64,000 nt of DNA from Bimuria novae-zelandiae CBS 107.79 (GCA_010015655.1 ML976666.1:1097107-1161106), one strand, 5' to 3'. Shown: positions 9,493-22,200, counted from the first letter of the stretch. Numbers and translations: made by a program. The notes: a model not told the origin generated them from the sequence alone.

Positions 9493-9945
9493 GTCTAAAG
9501 TCTTAAAAATATCTTCTAACTAACGCTACTAGAACTAGATAAAGGCTATTCTTAACACGGATATAAAAATACTAACTCTATATAGTTACTATAAAGAGAA
9601 AAGTCTAAAGTATATAGTAGAGTTATCTACTAGTTTCTGTGGTTACTATATTTAAGTAAAGGCTTAGTATAATTTAGTGCTAACATTAACTAAGTGTTAA
9701 AAAATAAAAGTAAAGTAGTGCTAAATAGCTATAGAGTTTTATAAGACTTATTATTAGGTTCTTAACTTAAAGGAGGCGTTAGCTACTATAAAAAAAAGAA
9801 GAAGTACTATTATAAGTTAAAAAAATTATATTAATAAAGGAGTAAAAAAAGCTAGAGGGTGCTACTAGGATCCTTAACTTTTTTAAAAAAAAATATAGCT
9901 ACTGGCGTCCCTGCTTTAACTTTACTACTACTACTTATCTCTAAC
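9493..9945 (+). pseudogene. Antisense ORF of Gypsy B, Zn2Cys6-like (decayed)
   Basis: This plus-strand frame starts at the ATG at 9493, opposite in sense to the minus-strand pol of Gypsy B and just beyond its chromodomain end. Reading Tyr TAT codons that sit where Cys is expected, the frame has the spacing C-x2-C-x6-C-x8-C-x2-C-x6-C at about 9583-9680 (visible residues Y-S-Y-Y, K-Y, F-C-G-Y-Y, Y-N-L). This pattern is like fungal Zn2Cys6 domains. A Lys/Arg/Glu-rich region follows. Stops are mainly TAA/TAG at probable Gln codons. Gypsy G carries an ORF in the same place with the same spacing but otherwise different sequence. It may encode a regulator of the element or be a captured gene. Function is unknown. 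Confidence 0.6.
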
Positions 9946-10246
9946 TTAGGCTAGTTATAGGCTAATTTATTTATTCCTTTTAATCCTTTTATATATTTTT
10001 TTTAACTTTTTTAAGTTCCTTGCTAATCTAGTCGCGGCGCCTCTATATGTTCCTTATAGAATCTCTCCAGCGCTATCTTATAGTTCGTAAGGTTTTGTAC
10101 TAGTTCCCACTTATTATGACTCTCTGGCCATCCTTCCCATTTTACTAGGTACTTATACCAACGTCCGATCTTTTATAGATCTCTAATTACTTCAATCTTA
10201 TATTCCTTATCTTTAAGTTTTAGTTATAATTCTAGCTTAGCGTCTG
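9946..10246 (-). pseudogene. Gypsy B pol C-terminus: chromodomain
   Basis: On the minus strand this piece reads a chromodomain-like segment (pattern KYLVKWEGWPE...TWE...LTNY with stops at Trp/Gln). It closely matches 36250-36560 of Gypsy G. Chromodomains at the integrase end target chromoviral Gypsy elements to modified histones. The coding continues at 24932 on the other side of Gypsy A, which inserted here with TSD GTAGT. Confidence 0.7.
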
Positions 10247-10251
10247 GTAGT

Positions 10252-10520
10252 TGTGACGGCCTGGCATGCCGGCAGGACACATGACCTCGCGTGAGAGGCG
10301 CGACTGCCTCACGCCTAGGTGCAGCTACCTCACGCCTGGGCGCAGCTGCCCACGCACCCAGTGTAGCTATCTCGAATAGATAGATGTTCCGTGCCGAGCG
10401 GCAGCGCATAAAAGCGCCGCAGGCCTGTGTACCTATAGTCTCCTCATCTTAGTGTAGCTAAAATAGAGCCAACCTACCTTATTTACTCTCTTAATGCAGG
10501 AGCCTGTGCCTATTCTTATA
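10252..10520 (+). repeat. Gypsy A 5' LTR
   Basis: 269 bp. The left half is nearly free of RIP, while the right half has many CpA-to-TpA changes (its end reads TATA instead of CACA). It contains an internal approximate tandem unit (CTCACGCCTGGGxGCAGCTG) and, near the middle, GCATAAAAGC, a plausible TATA element. Its antisense open frame (10224-10409) is an artefact of the GC-rich repeats. Confidence 0.9.
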
Positions 10521-11410
10521 TTATACTAAGATTTCTTTACTTAGCTAAAGATAGTAATAAAATATTAGGTTAAACCGCTTGATCTGCCTGCGCGCATAAC
10601 TTAACAATAACTACTTTAAGGGATCTACTACACGACTACGCTAAGCTATTAGTTTATTATAAAGTATAATTACCTGTAACGAGAGGTTCTAATACCACTA
10701 AGCAACGTACTACTTAAAAGGAGTTAAAGGACGTAGTTTAAAAATAGTACGCTATAGCTAGCTAGGAGAGCTAATTAGCCTGCCGCCCTTTACTTAATAA
10801 ATATGCTATACAGGCAACCCACTGTTTACGTAAAGAGGGCTATAAGAGCCTTAGCCTCTATAAGAAAGGAACCTATCCCTACTAACTATCTTAAGCACTA
10901 CCTGCTCGCCTTCTCCTTGCTAGAGAACTAATAACTAGCTACTCTACCTATAGTATTAATAAAATAGCACTAAAACACCTATTTATAGCGTTAGTCCTAG
11001 AAAAGGAGATGCTGGGCAGCGCGTACAACCTATCCAAGCCCTTTATCTACTAAGAACACGAAATCCAGAGCTACGGCTTTATTACTAAGGAAAACTATAA
11101 TTAAGACACTTCCTTAAAACTTGCTCGTATCTAGCAAGGTATTAATAAGGACCTCTTATAACCTCCCTAACTACCTACGTTTGCTAGCAACAACCTAATC
11201 ACTGCGACGCTAGAGGCCGTAATTAAGCATTTTAGGCAGGAACTAGTAAAGATTACTATAAAGCTAGTTAGCCAGCTACTTCTTCGTAGTATAGAGCGAT
11301 AATAACTATATATATACCGCTAAATCGCTGCTAATGCCTTGGATAAAGGCGAAGGGCTATATAGAGCCCTCGTTTAAGCGCAGCAAAAGATAGACAGGTT
11401 AAAAGCCTAA
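10521..11410 (+). pseudogene. Gypsy A gag, 5' part
   Basis: This is the region between the 5' LTR and the Copia D insertion. The plus-strand reading is broken by many TAG/TAA codons, and no zinc knuckle lies here. Gag resumes after the Copia D composite at 19248. It contains no other gene. Confidence 0.6.
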
Positions 11411-11415
11411 CTTGC

Positions 11416-11612
11416 TATGAGGTTTAATGTTTGCCACTGAGCTGATGGCTTGTTTTCCTTTTGTTTGTTTTTGATGTTTGCCACCGAGCTGATGGCTTAT
11501 TTTCCTTTTGTTTGCTGTTTGCCAGTTATCTAGGATGTTTGCGCCTGGGTATATAGGAGATAGCTTACCTCTAGAGGCAGACGGGGGATATACATTAGTT
11601 ATTTAGTTCATA
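11416..11612 (+). repeat. Copia D 5' LTR
   Basis: About 197 bp, starting TATGAGG (TGTGAGG in the cleaner copies) and ending TTCATA (TTCACA elsewhere). A 46-bp unit (TTTGATGTTTGCCAC...TTTTGTTTG) occurs twice in tandem at its 5' side, as in the 16847 and 24459 copies. Confidence 0.9.
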
Positions 11613-11625
11613 GTTATGAGCCCGG
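11613..11625 (+). promoter_or_regulatory. Copia D primer-binding site (half tRNA-iMet type)
   Basis: Directly after the 5' LTR comes GTTATGAGCCCGG, the complement of the anticodon stem-loop of eukaryotic initiator tRNA-Met (...CCGGGCTCATAAC...). Many Copia elements prime reverse transcription from this internal half-tRNA site, so the position and sequence fit. The same sequence follows the LTR of Copia E. Confidence 0.8.
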
Positions 11626-11739
11626 TATAGCGTTTTGTCGGGCAACTCAGCTATTGCAGTTAGTGATTACTCTTAGTCGTCTGATCTTTCACACATACTA
11701 TTTGTTTGCCCTCTCCATACAATCACGATAACGGCCGAA

Positions 11740-14700
11740 TTGCAGGCAGCATCCCGAGCGATGGGAGTAATCCTTAAGACGCCTAAGGACTGGCAATCAT
11801 GGCTATTTTTGCGTAAAGATACAGCGCAACAGCATGGGCTATAGGAGTACGTGGATCCTAACGTGCCGGAGGCAGATTTAAGGTAATTAACAGCGCCTAC
11901 TCCGCTAGAGCTAAAAGACGCGTTGCCACGCGCAGGGGCAAATAGGGAACTAATCCTTATACTAGTAAATTATACTAAGTAAGATCTTAACGACAAAGGG
12001 TTTACGCGCTACTAATTCTTATATTAGAGGTATAAGCAAGATCTTCTAGTATTTAAGCGTTAGTAGAGAGCGCTTACTATCTTTAATTCTAAAATAGCGC
12101 GCACTGTACATTAACGCAACCTATACTTACTATAAGGCAAGAATACTACTTATATATATCTAGTTACCCTTAAGGCCTACTTATCGCTTACGACAACCGC
12201 AATTAAGCGCGAACTAAAGGAGAAGTATCGCTAATTATATATACTACTAAGGGACAAAAGTATAGTAATTTAGCTAAGGGACTAGCTTAACGTGACGAGG
12301 TAGGCGCATGTAGTTTCGCTATTAAATGTCGCAGACAACTAATTAGTAGAGGATTTTCTAGTAGCTATTAAAGCAATAGATCTAGAGTATAGAGCGCCTA
12401 CGCTAGCAAGTTATCTTAAGTAACAGCGCACTAGCTAGATAACTACTCTATTATTAGAAGACAAGATCGCGACATATAAGGACTACTTACAGACGACTCG
12501 ACCTAGGGCCCTTTAACTTGCGGCAATAGCAGGAGAGCTTTAAGCAGCAAAGACTATCTAAGAGATAGATAAGAATAGCTCTAATAATAAGGGCAAGAAC
12601 TGCTTGTGTGGATTTCGCCACTAGTAGGAGAACTACTATTACTTTAACCTATATGCCAAAGGCAGGCGCGTGGACTTTAAGGATAAGAAGTCTATACGAG
12701 AGCGCATTAAGAAGGCTTACCAGGACAACGCTAGCTTAAAAGAAAAGGTAAAGGAGTACCTAGGCAAATAGCGTAAGCATAATAACATAGATATTAAGGA
12801 GATAATTATAGCGGACGACGGCAAAGCTCCTACTACTCTAGCCACTTATACGGCAAATTTTACAGCGAAGGCTGTCCTTATAGACGACAACTCTCCGCCT
12901 TTTAGAGATCTTAAAGTCGCAGCTATTGCAGAAGATAACGGTTTATAGGACCGCTAGATTCTAGACCCAAGCAGCAATACTTATATTATTAATTTAGAGG
13001 ACTAAGTAGGCTAAGAGAGGGAGCGTGAGGAGCACAACGGCGGGACTATTACTACTAGAGTAAGTTACATTCTAGTAGAAGCCTAGGGTAAAGTCAGCCT
13101 CTCTATCTATACGCCGTCTAGTGTTAAGAGCTTAGCACTTACTTACATCGCCTTTATACTAGGCTTCTTAACAAGCGTTATAGGCCTGGGCCGCTATCGT
13201 GATGTAGGCATTTACTTTAACTCTAGCAGAGACGTTCTGTATAAAAGCTCAAGGGTAATTACTTATTTAGAGTACCGGCGGGGCCACTAGTTGCTAGACG
13301 TCGAGACAAGCAAGCGACTAAAGTAGCTAATATTATCTATCTTTGCGATAAGGATGGCGCTATTAAGGATACTAAAACCTACTTAGAAACTTAGCGCGAA
13401 GCTTGCTTATGCTATATAGGGTTATCTATTAAGAGAGGCAGTCTAACACTTATAAGACAATATAGTTAGCGTCGAAGTGACGGACGTCGAGTAGTAGGAC
13501 CTTAATTGCCAGGTCTATTACGAGGCAAAGCTCACGTAGCAGGTGTCTAGGCGTACGCTAGTAAACGTGGCGGAGCGCCCGTTTTATTATATTACTATTA
13601 ACGTTTTACAAATCCGCGAGCACGGCAAGCTCTACTATAATTACAATAGGTACGCTGCTTATGCAGTGGACGAGTATTCTAAAAAAAACAAGGTAGAAAT
13701 AACTAGGATAAGAAACGCGGGAGAGCTACGTCCCTAGCTACTTAGCGTAATTTAGTAGATCTAGAGGCAGTTTAATTACGACGTAATTGTTATAAAAGCT
13801 AATAACGAGAAGGAATTTAGGTTTAAGAGTCTCTATAATAAATTAGGCATACGCTTAGAGCTACGGGCATTAGACACACTAGAGCAGAACAGCGGCGCTA
13901 AAATAGCTAGAAAGACGCTTAGCATAAGGGCAAGAGCGCTAACGTTGCAGGCCAACTTACCTAAGAAGCTAGCAAATAAGATGTACAAGATAGCAGGGTA
14001 CTTACTTAACCATACGCTAATAAGGTCGTTAGGCTAGAAAACTCTATATAAGATTATTTAGAGACATAAGCCTGTTGTCTCCCACATGCGGCCTATTAGT
14101 TGTCGAGTATATATATTAAATAAGCACCTGCCAAAGGCTACAAAGACACAGTCTAGGGCTCTTATCAGCCATCTTGTAGGGTACAATTCGACTAATATCT
14201 TCAGGATTTAGCTACTAACAAAGGACCAAGTTGTTCGCGTAAGAGACGTTATTTTTAACCCAAGTCGTTTCTATAAAGGTAGCAAAGATGTGTATAACAG
14301 GCAAGCGGTTGCGAGATCTGTTAAGCTATTAGATATGCCAGAGATGCCAAATAAAGATAATATTAAAGTAGAAGACTTACTAATAACACGGCAAGCGCGA
14401 GCGCGTACATTACTCCAGCAATTAACTGCGTCTAACAAGGGAGTTCTCTCCTAAGTTAAGCATAGAGTGGATAAGAAGGCTTCCGCTATCGCTAAGCAAG
14501 TTAAAGAGATACAGCGTATAGTAGATGCTCCATTTCGCGACATATTATGCCCGGTAGCTGGAAATCTGGACAATCGAGGCGACAACGTCATTCTAGACAA
14601 ACAAATTCAAACGCTAGAAAACGAGTTAGAGCAAGACAAGGCTCAATTACAGTAGCAGCTAGGGGGTGAGGAGGATTTGGTGTTAAGGGGGAGCACGCAG

Positions 14701-16740
14701 ACCTAGGAGTGTAGTAATAAGAAATAAAGCGCCTTACCTAATAGGGAAAGAGTCTTAGCACAAGAAGATAGAGACACTTAATTTTTCAACGCGTACTTAA
14801 CACCGCCTTTACCTACTCAGTAACTAGTCGTAAACCGTTCTGCGACTAAAATACCAGACTATGTGCCTAACATGCATACGAACAATGCTCCTTAGCGTCA
14901 AAACCTTAATTTTTTAAAGGAAAATATCGTTTTAGGCAGGCGTAAGCGTAGGCTAACGAACCGCAATAATCCTTAGTCACATGCGGCGATTTTTGGCGCT
15001 AGGCGCGTTAGCGAATATCTCCATACTTTTATAACTTTAATAAACGTTAAGCAAGGCTAAAATAGCGGATCTAGCTTTCTTAATAACTAGCAACTTTACA
15101 GGAGCTAATTACCACCTAAACTAAAGTCTATACACTAGCTAAAGTATCACCAATTCAGCAAGCAGTTTATAGAGGCCATTTAATAAAAGTATCGCTAGGT
15201 GTGGGACAAGGGCTGTTTCCGTAAGACAAAGATAACTAGAAAGATAGTAGCTAAGCAAGGTATTAAGGTGCTCCCGCTTATATAGGTATTTAATTATAAG
15301 TTTAATAAGGACGGCTATCTTTACAAGTTTAAGGCGCGGCTTGTTATACGAGGAGACCTTAAGGAGTAGTATAAAGATACTTACGTAGCGACGCTAGTAG
15401 CACGAAGTTTTCGGGCCCTACTAGCGATTACTAATAAGTTTAACCTAGAGCTTTGGTAGTATAACGCGCCCAACGCTTTCTTAAACGCCCTACTTAATCG
15501 CAAGCTCTTAGTGGAGACCCTAGACGTCTTTAGTAATAATAACGAGTTCCTAGAGATCTTGCGCGCTCTATATAGTTTAAAGGAGTTAGCACTGCTTTAG
15601 TATAAAGATTTCTATTACATAGTCGAGAAATTGGGCCTTAAGCGTGTCCTAGGGTTCCTATGCTTGTATACAAATAATTACCTTATATTATTTGTCTTTG
15701 TTAATGATATTATAATCGCCTATTATCGTAGTAACTAACGTTTATTCGACAGCATTACTAGCAAGCTTATTAAACACTACAACTTAAAAATAATAAGAGA
15801 ACTTATATAGTTCCTAGGCGTACGAGTACTTCGAGACAGAAAGCAGCGCAAGATTTGGTTATTATAGGATAAGTATATTAATAAGGTCGCTTATTAATTT
15901 AATGTGAAGCTAGAGGGTAAGACGCTAAAGGCTCTACTATTATAATACGCAAACAACTTGCAGGCTTCTATAGAGGAGCCTAATGCTAAACGACGGACGT
16001 ATTACTAGTAATTAGTTAGTAGTTTAGTATATATTGCTTGCTAGACGCGTCCAGATGTTGCGCGCTCGCATATTATTTTAGCATGTTATCTTACTAATTC
16101 TAGGTAGTTGCATGTATAGTACGCACTTAAGGTGTGGGTCTATCTCCTAGTAACAAAGTACTACGCTCTCCAGGGTAGTAGTGACAACGGCGACAGCGCC
16201 ACTAAAATCCTCGCTAGAGGTAACCTTAATCCTGTCTTTTACAGAGCATCAGACGCGTCGTATGCGGACGTTATAAAGACGCGCTAGAGTAGCCACGGCT
16301 ATCTCTTCTTACTATATAATTTGCTAGTTAATTGGAGATCTACGGTGCAAAGGACTATTAGCAAGTTAATAATAAAGATAGAGCTACTTGCTCTATTAAC
16401 CGCTAGATTATAACTTTAGGAATAGTTGCGCTTTTTTAAGGGGATTAGTTTTAAGCTAAATAAGACGCTGGTTATTATATGTAACAACTAGTAGATAGTA
16501 GGCATTGTTAATAAGCAAGAAGACCGCCTAAAAACAAGCATTAAACACGTGGATATACACTAGATGTGGATCTGTCAAGAAGTAGAGGCAGGACAACTCT
16601 ATGTAAAATAGGTGCTAATAACTAAAATACTAGCAGACGGGCTCACGAAGTTGCTCTTAAAGCAGAAATATACAAAGTTTATAAGGTAGCTCTATCTCGT
16701 GGATCTCCGTGGACGATTTGTCGGGAAAAACGTTAAGTAA
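11740..16740 (+). pseudogene. Copia D gag-pol polyprotein (RIP-inactivated)
   Basis: Plus-strand order: gag from about 11740; a zinc-finger motif of the C-x-C-G-x2-H type at about 12600-12660; protease near 12950; integrase core about 13800-14260; RT about 15130-15960 with the pattern FVNDIIIAY where a D-D box is expected; RNase H about 16180-16680 (SSHGYLFLL, then a Gly-Leu-Thr-Lys end). Stops interrupt every domain, mostly at Gln or Trp positions. Short open pieces (13543-13737, 14467-14655) are fragments of this polyprotein, not separate genes. The copy cannot make a working protein. Confidence 0.85.
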
Positions 16741-16846
16741 AAAGCTTAACACTATGAAATCTAGCGATAGCCACTTTTGCGGGTACGTCTATGGCTTTAT
16801 ATACGGGGCGATCGCTCCTCCAGCATGTAGGAGGTGCGAGGGGGTG

Positions 16847-17044
16847 TGTGAGGTTTAATATTTGCCACTAAGCTAATGGCTTGTTTTCCTTTTATTTGTT
16901 TTTGATGTTTGCCACCGAGCTAATGGCTTATTTTCCTTTTATTTGCTGTTTGCCAGTTATCTAGGATGTTTGCGCCTGGGTATATAGGAGATAGCTTACC
17001 TCTAGAGGCAGACGGGGGGATATACATTAGTTATTTGGTTCATA
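16847..17044 (+). repeat. Copia D central LTR
   Basis: It follows a polypurine tract (GAGGTGCGAGGGGG) and carries two tandem 46-bp units. It is followed directly by internal sequence equivalent to 14801 onward, not by the primer-binding site. Confidence 0.9.
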
Positions 17045-18712
17045 CACCGCCTTTACCTACCCAGCAACCAGTCGTAAACCGTTCTGCGACTAAAATACCA
17101 GACTATGTGCCTAACATGCATACGAACAATGCTCCTTAGCGTCGAAACCTTGATTTTTCAAAGGAAAATATTGTTTTAGGTAGGCGTGAGCGTAGGCTAA
17201 CGAACCGCAACAATCCTTAGTTACATGCGGCGATTTTTGGCGCTAGGCGCGTTGGCGAATATCTCTATGCTTTTACAACTTTAATAAACATTAAGCAAGA
17301 CTAAAATGGCGGATCTAGCTTTCTTAACGACTAGCGACTTTATAAGAGCTAATTGCCGCCTGAACTAAAGCCTATACACTAGCTAAAGTATCACCAATTT
17401 GGCAAGCAGTTTATGGAGGCCGTTTAATAAGAGTATCGCTAGGTGTGGGACAAGGGCTGTTTCCGCAAGACAAAGATAACTAGAAAGATAGTAGCTAAGC
17501 AAGGTATTAAGGTGCTCCCGCTTATGTAGGTATTTAATTACAAGTTCGACAAGGATAGCTATCTTTACAAGTTTAAGGCGCGGCTTGTTATATAAGGAGA
17601 CCTTAAGGAGTAGTATAAAGATACTTACGCAGCGACGCTGGCAGCACGAAGTTTTTAGGCCCTACTAGCGATTACTAACAAGTTTAACCTAGAGCTTTGG
17701 CAGTATAACGCGCCTAACGCTTTCTTAAACGCCCTACTTAATCGCAAGCTCTTAGTAGAGACCCTAAACGTCTTTAGCGACAATAGCGAGTTCCTAGAGG
17801 TCTTGCGCGCTCTATATAGTTTAAAGGAGTTAGCACTGCTCTAGTATAAAGATTTCCGTTGCATAGTTGAGAAATTGGGCCTTAAGCGTGTCCTAGGGTT
17901 CCCATGCTTGTATACAAACAATTACCTTATATTATTTATCTTTATTAATGATATTATAATCGCCTATTATCGCAGCAACTAACGTTTGTTTGATAGTATT
18001 ACTAGCAAGCTTGTTAAACACTATAACTTAAAGATAATAGGAGAACTTACATGGTTCCTAGGCGTACGAGTACTTCGAGACAGGAAGCAGCGCAAGATTT
18101 AGTTATTATAGGATAAGTATATTAATAAGGTTACTTATTAATTTAATGTGAAGCTGGAGGGCAAGACGCCGGAGGCTCTACTACTATAATACGCAAATAA
18201 CTTGCAGGCTTCTATAGAGGAGCCTAATGCCAAACGACGGACGTATTACTAGTAATTAGTTAGTAGTTTAGTATATATTGCTTGCTAGACGCGTCTAGAT
18301 GTTGCGCGCTCGTATATTATTTTAGCATATTACTTTACTAATCCTGGGTAGTTGCATGTACAGTACGCACTTAAGGTGTAGGTCTATCTCCTAGCAACAA
18401 AGTACTACGCTCTCCAGGGCAGTAGTGACAACGGCGACAGCGCCACCAAAATCCTCGCTAGAGGTAACCTTAATCCCGTCTTTTACGGAGCATTAAACGC
18501 GTCGTATACAGACGTTATAGAGACGCGCTAGAGTAGCCACGGCTATCTCTTCTTACTATATAATTTGCTAGTTAATTAGAGATCTACGGTGCAAAGGACT
18601 ATTAGCAAGTTAATAATAGAGATAGAGCTACTTGCTCTATTAACCACTAGATTATAACTTTAGGAATAGTTACGCTTTTTTAAGGGGATTAGTTTTAAGC
18701 TAAATAAGACGC
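17045..18712 (+). pseudogene. 5'-truncated second Copia D internal region (RT and RNase H)
   Basis: It is a near copy of 14801 to about 16468: RT from about 17370 to 18200, then RNase H until the run of N. The two differ by RIP-like transitions in both directions, so they were mutated partly independently. Gag, protease and most of integrase are missing. Confidence 0.85.
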
Positions 18713-19147
18713 NNNNNNNNNNNNNNNNNNNNNNNNNNNNNNNNNNNNNNNNNNNNNNNNNNNNNNNNNNNNNNNNNNNNNNNNNNNNNNNNNNNNNNNN
18801 NNNNNNNNNNNNNNNNNNNNNNNNNNNNNNNNNNNNNNNNNNNNNNNNNNNNNNNNNNNNNNNNNNNNNNNNNNNNNNNNNNNNNNNNNNNNNNNNNNNN
18901 NNNNNNNNNNNNNNNNNNNNNNNNNNNNNNNNNNNNNNNNNNNNNNNNNNNNNNNNNNNNNNNNNNNNNNNNNNNNNNNNNNNNNNNNNNNNNNNNNNNN
19001 NNNNNNNNNNNNNNNNNNNNNNNNNNNNNNNNNNNNNNNNNNNNNNNNNNNNNNNNNNNNNNNNNNNNNNNNNNNNNNNNNNNNNNNNNNNNNNNNNNNN
19101 NNNNNNNNNNNNNNNNNNNNNNNNNNNNNNNNNNNNNNNNNNNNNNN
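18713..19147. other. Assembly gap (435 N)
   Basis: The run of N lies between the truncated Copia D internal region and its last LTR. The expected missing sequence is the RNase H end, polypurine tract and first half of an LTR. The full-length copy has about 480 bp between equivalent points, so the gap size is close to right. The open frame reported across it is meaningless. Confidence 0.95.
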
Positions 19148-19242
19148 TTTGCCAGTTATCTAGGATGTTTGCGCCTGGGTATATAGGAGATAGCTTACCT
19201 CTAGAGGCAGACGGGGGATATACATTAGTTATTTGGTTCATA
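19148..19242 (+). repeat. Copia D 3' LTR (3' part, after gap)
   Basis: Only the last 95 bp are sequenced. It ends TTCATA and is followed by the TSD CTTGC. Confidence 0.85.
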
Positions 19243-19247
19243 CTTGC

Positions 19248-22200
19248 TAAACAGGCTATAGTAGGCTCTACCCCTAATACACTAATAACTTAATCTTGTA
19301 TAACTAAATTCTAAATCCTCCCTTAGACCTTAAGCTAGAGCGTCCCCTCCGCTAACAACCCGCTAAGCTCTAAGTCTAGCAAGCCTAATAACTTATATTT
19401 TTCGCGCTTATTACTATTTAAGCCTATTACTTATCTATATACACGCTCTTTAGGCACAAGCTAGCGCTTAGTTAAGTTCCTAGACCCTCCGCTACTCTTA
19501 GATAGCAAGATAACTACGACCTTTAAGCACTAGAGGGCCTATATAGAGAATAAACTTCGGTCTAACCGCGATTAGTTTGTAGGAGAGACTTTAGAGGATA
19601 CCTAAAAGCGTATCGCAGCATATATAAATACACGCACAGAGGATCCCGCCCGTAACTAACTTGTAACTTTAATTAGAGCTCTACAAGACGGTGGCGAACG
19701 CATTAATAGCGAATTTATAATAGATATAATAGAGTAAGCTTTTGGTAACCCACATAAGGGGAAGAAGGCCCGTTAGGTATTTATCTAACTACGCCTCCGC
19801 TCTATAGCTAAGTTTACTAGCTTTTAAGTAGACTTCTTCTATCTTGTAACGCAGCGCAAGCTATCTACTAATTAATAAGTTAAAAAGTTCTATAAGAAGC
19901 TTATAGATTAACTCTATATAGATATAGGCCATGATATTTATTGCCTTAAGAATAATTACTCTAAGTTTATTAACATCGCCCGCGACCTCGCACGAGAGGT
20001 AGTAATTATAGACTTCTAGGTTATAGCGCGCGCCGAACGAGAATCTCGAAAAAAGGCTACTCCTACCTTAGCCACTAGGTCTCGCAAGTACGCTTTAATA
20101 CTAGCGTAGCCCCTTACTCGTACATAGCTAACGCGCGCCGCCACTACAGCTCTAGGTAGCTAGCTTACCTGCTATTATTATAAAAAGTTAAAACACATTA
20201 CTCGAGACTGCCCGAATAGCCCTATTAATTAGAAAGCGTTAGAGGCCAGCGATTTAGCACCGCAAGCTAATAAAGAGGTATACTATAAGACTAAGGACGG
20301 AGGCTTCCTCTCTTCTAACGAGGAATTAGGAAAAGTATTACTCTAGGGGAAGTCTCCTTCCTAGAGAATCCTATAGGAGCTGCTAGCATACAAGACCTCT
20401 TATTTAGCGAAAGTGCTTTTACTCTGCCCTACCGTATCTTAACGAACGGGCTAGCGATTAGGTTAAAGGCTCTTATTAATACAAGCGTAGGTAGCTACGT
20501 CCTAGTCTATTTTAAACACCTCCGCATAATTAAGAAGGGACTTAAGGTATTTATTAAAAGCATAAAAGCTATTCCCCTGGCTAGATATAATAGTTAACTA
20601 AACGGGTAGGTAAATAAGCACTTCTAGGCTAACCTAGTGCTAGACAGCCACCGCCTTACTACTTACTTTATACCCTGCGATACTAGCCGCCACGACCTTA
20701 CAGTTGGCCACAAGCTTCTCGAGGAAGCTAACGTCTAGATTAACTATAGGTAGTAGATACTTAAGTGGCTAGACATAATATAGATTAACTATAAATAAGA
20801 TATTATTATCCTAACGCGGGGCACAGCTACAGGAATTAATCCTAAGTATTAGGCAAATGCTAACTAACGTAATAAGCTTATAGACGTGGCTATTATACGG
20901 CATATCTATCGCTTATCGCAGCAATCCCCTTAGCGTTGTACCTACTAGAAGAACCTAGCAAAGATAGAGGAGTAGCTCCGCTACTAAGCGCTACCGTTAT
21001 AAGAGTAGTAGCTAACTCGCCCTAAACCTGTCTCTCGCAAGAACCTCGCTAAGGCAGGCCTTAAAATTAATATTATAAGAGCTATAGTATTTATAATTAA
21101 TGCGCGTTAGAAAAAGATAGTTATTAGCTATATTAGTGTTTACGAAGTAGAGAAGCTAATCTAAGACCGTAAGGAGAAACTAGGCTAGACAGACCTACTA
21201 GACCTAGATAAAGAACTCCGCTAGCTTCTTATAAAGAAGTTACTATTTCTAGGCTATGCGGGCGCTACCCTAGCTTACTTCTTAAAAAAGAACTCTAACG
21301 TACTACCTCCACACCGCGACAGCGTTAATTACAACATTAAGCTAACTACAGATAATACACTAACATTAAGCCCACTATATAGTATGTCTCTAGAGTAGTT
21401 ATAGCTTATTAAGAATTACCTAAATAACTACCTTTAACGCAGTGTTATTACTTACAGCAACGCGCCCTACGCCTTACTAGTACTATTTACTAAAAAGCCT
21501 AAAGGGGGGTGGCGATTTTGTGTTAACTATCGCAAGCTTAACGCTATTATAAAAAAAAATATCTATCCTATCCTACTTATCTAAGAGACCCTTACGAGGC
21601 TCGCCCGTGCTAAGATATTTACTAAGCTAGACGTACGGCAGGCCTTTTATCGCATTTAACTAGATAAGGAAGTAGAGGACCTAACCACGTTTTATATATA
21701 CTATAGTAACTATAAGTATCGTGTGCTCTTATTTAGTCTCTACAATAAACCTGCCACCTTTTAGTAATATATTAACAGGGTACTATATAGCCTACTTAAC
21801 GACTTTTGCATAGCATATCTAGATAATATCCTTATCTACTTAAAGGATCTACTACACTATAAGGAGCATGTTGCGCAGGTGCTTAAACAACTCCGCGACG
21901 CTAGTTTATAAGTAGATATTAAGAAGAGTAAGTTTGCAGTGACTAGGACAAAGTTCCTTAGCCTTATTATTAGTACTTAAAGCATTTAGAAGAACCTAGA
22001 GAAGATTACTACTATACAGGACTAGCCTATGCCTATATTAGTTAAAAGCATATAGTTATTTTTAGGCTTCTATAACTTCTACTAAACCTTCCTTAAAGAC
22101 TATAGACGTATTATTAGACTACTTATAAAGCTCCTTAAGAAGGGCGCCTGGCATGCCTTTAAAAAGCAAGAGCTTATAGCCTTTTAGCAAGTTAAAGACC

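Larger units (their letters stand above)
11416..19242 (+). mobile_element. Copia D composite: LTR-internal-LTR-truncated internal-LTR
   Basis: The unit is bounded by one 5-bp TSD, CTTGC (11411-11415 and 19243-19247). It contains a full-length copy (11416 to about 17044) and a second internal region that starts abruptly at the equivalent of position 14801. The second copy runs to an assembly gap and ends with a third LTR. The single TSD around three LTRs suggests unequal recombination or a rearranged cDNA rather than two independent insertions. The two internal copies differ by scattered RIP-type changes. Confidence 0.85.

Noticed and set aside
10300..10360. CRISPR-like or regulatory tandem repeats
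   Set aside because: These are two or three imperfect units of an LTR in a eukaryote, without spacers.
10224..10409. Minus-strand open frame with RREVAAPRREAVAP repeats (also at 24582-24815)
   Set aside because: It lies in the Gypsy A LTRs and reflects their GC-rich tandem unit, not a gene.
13543..14655. Short plus-strand open frames as separate small genes
   Set aside because: They are in-frame pieces of the decayed Copia D polyprotein.
18660..19241. Open frame across the N run
   Set aside because: It exists only because N codons cannot be read as stops.
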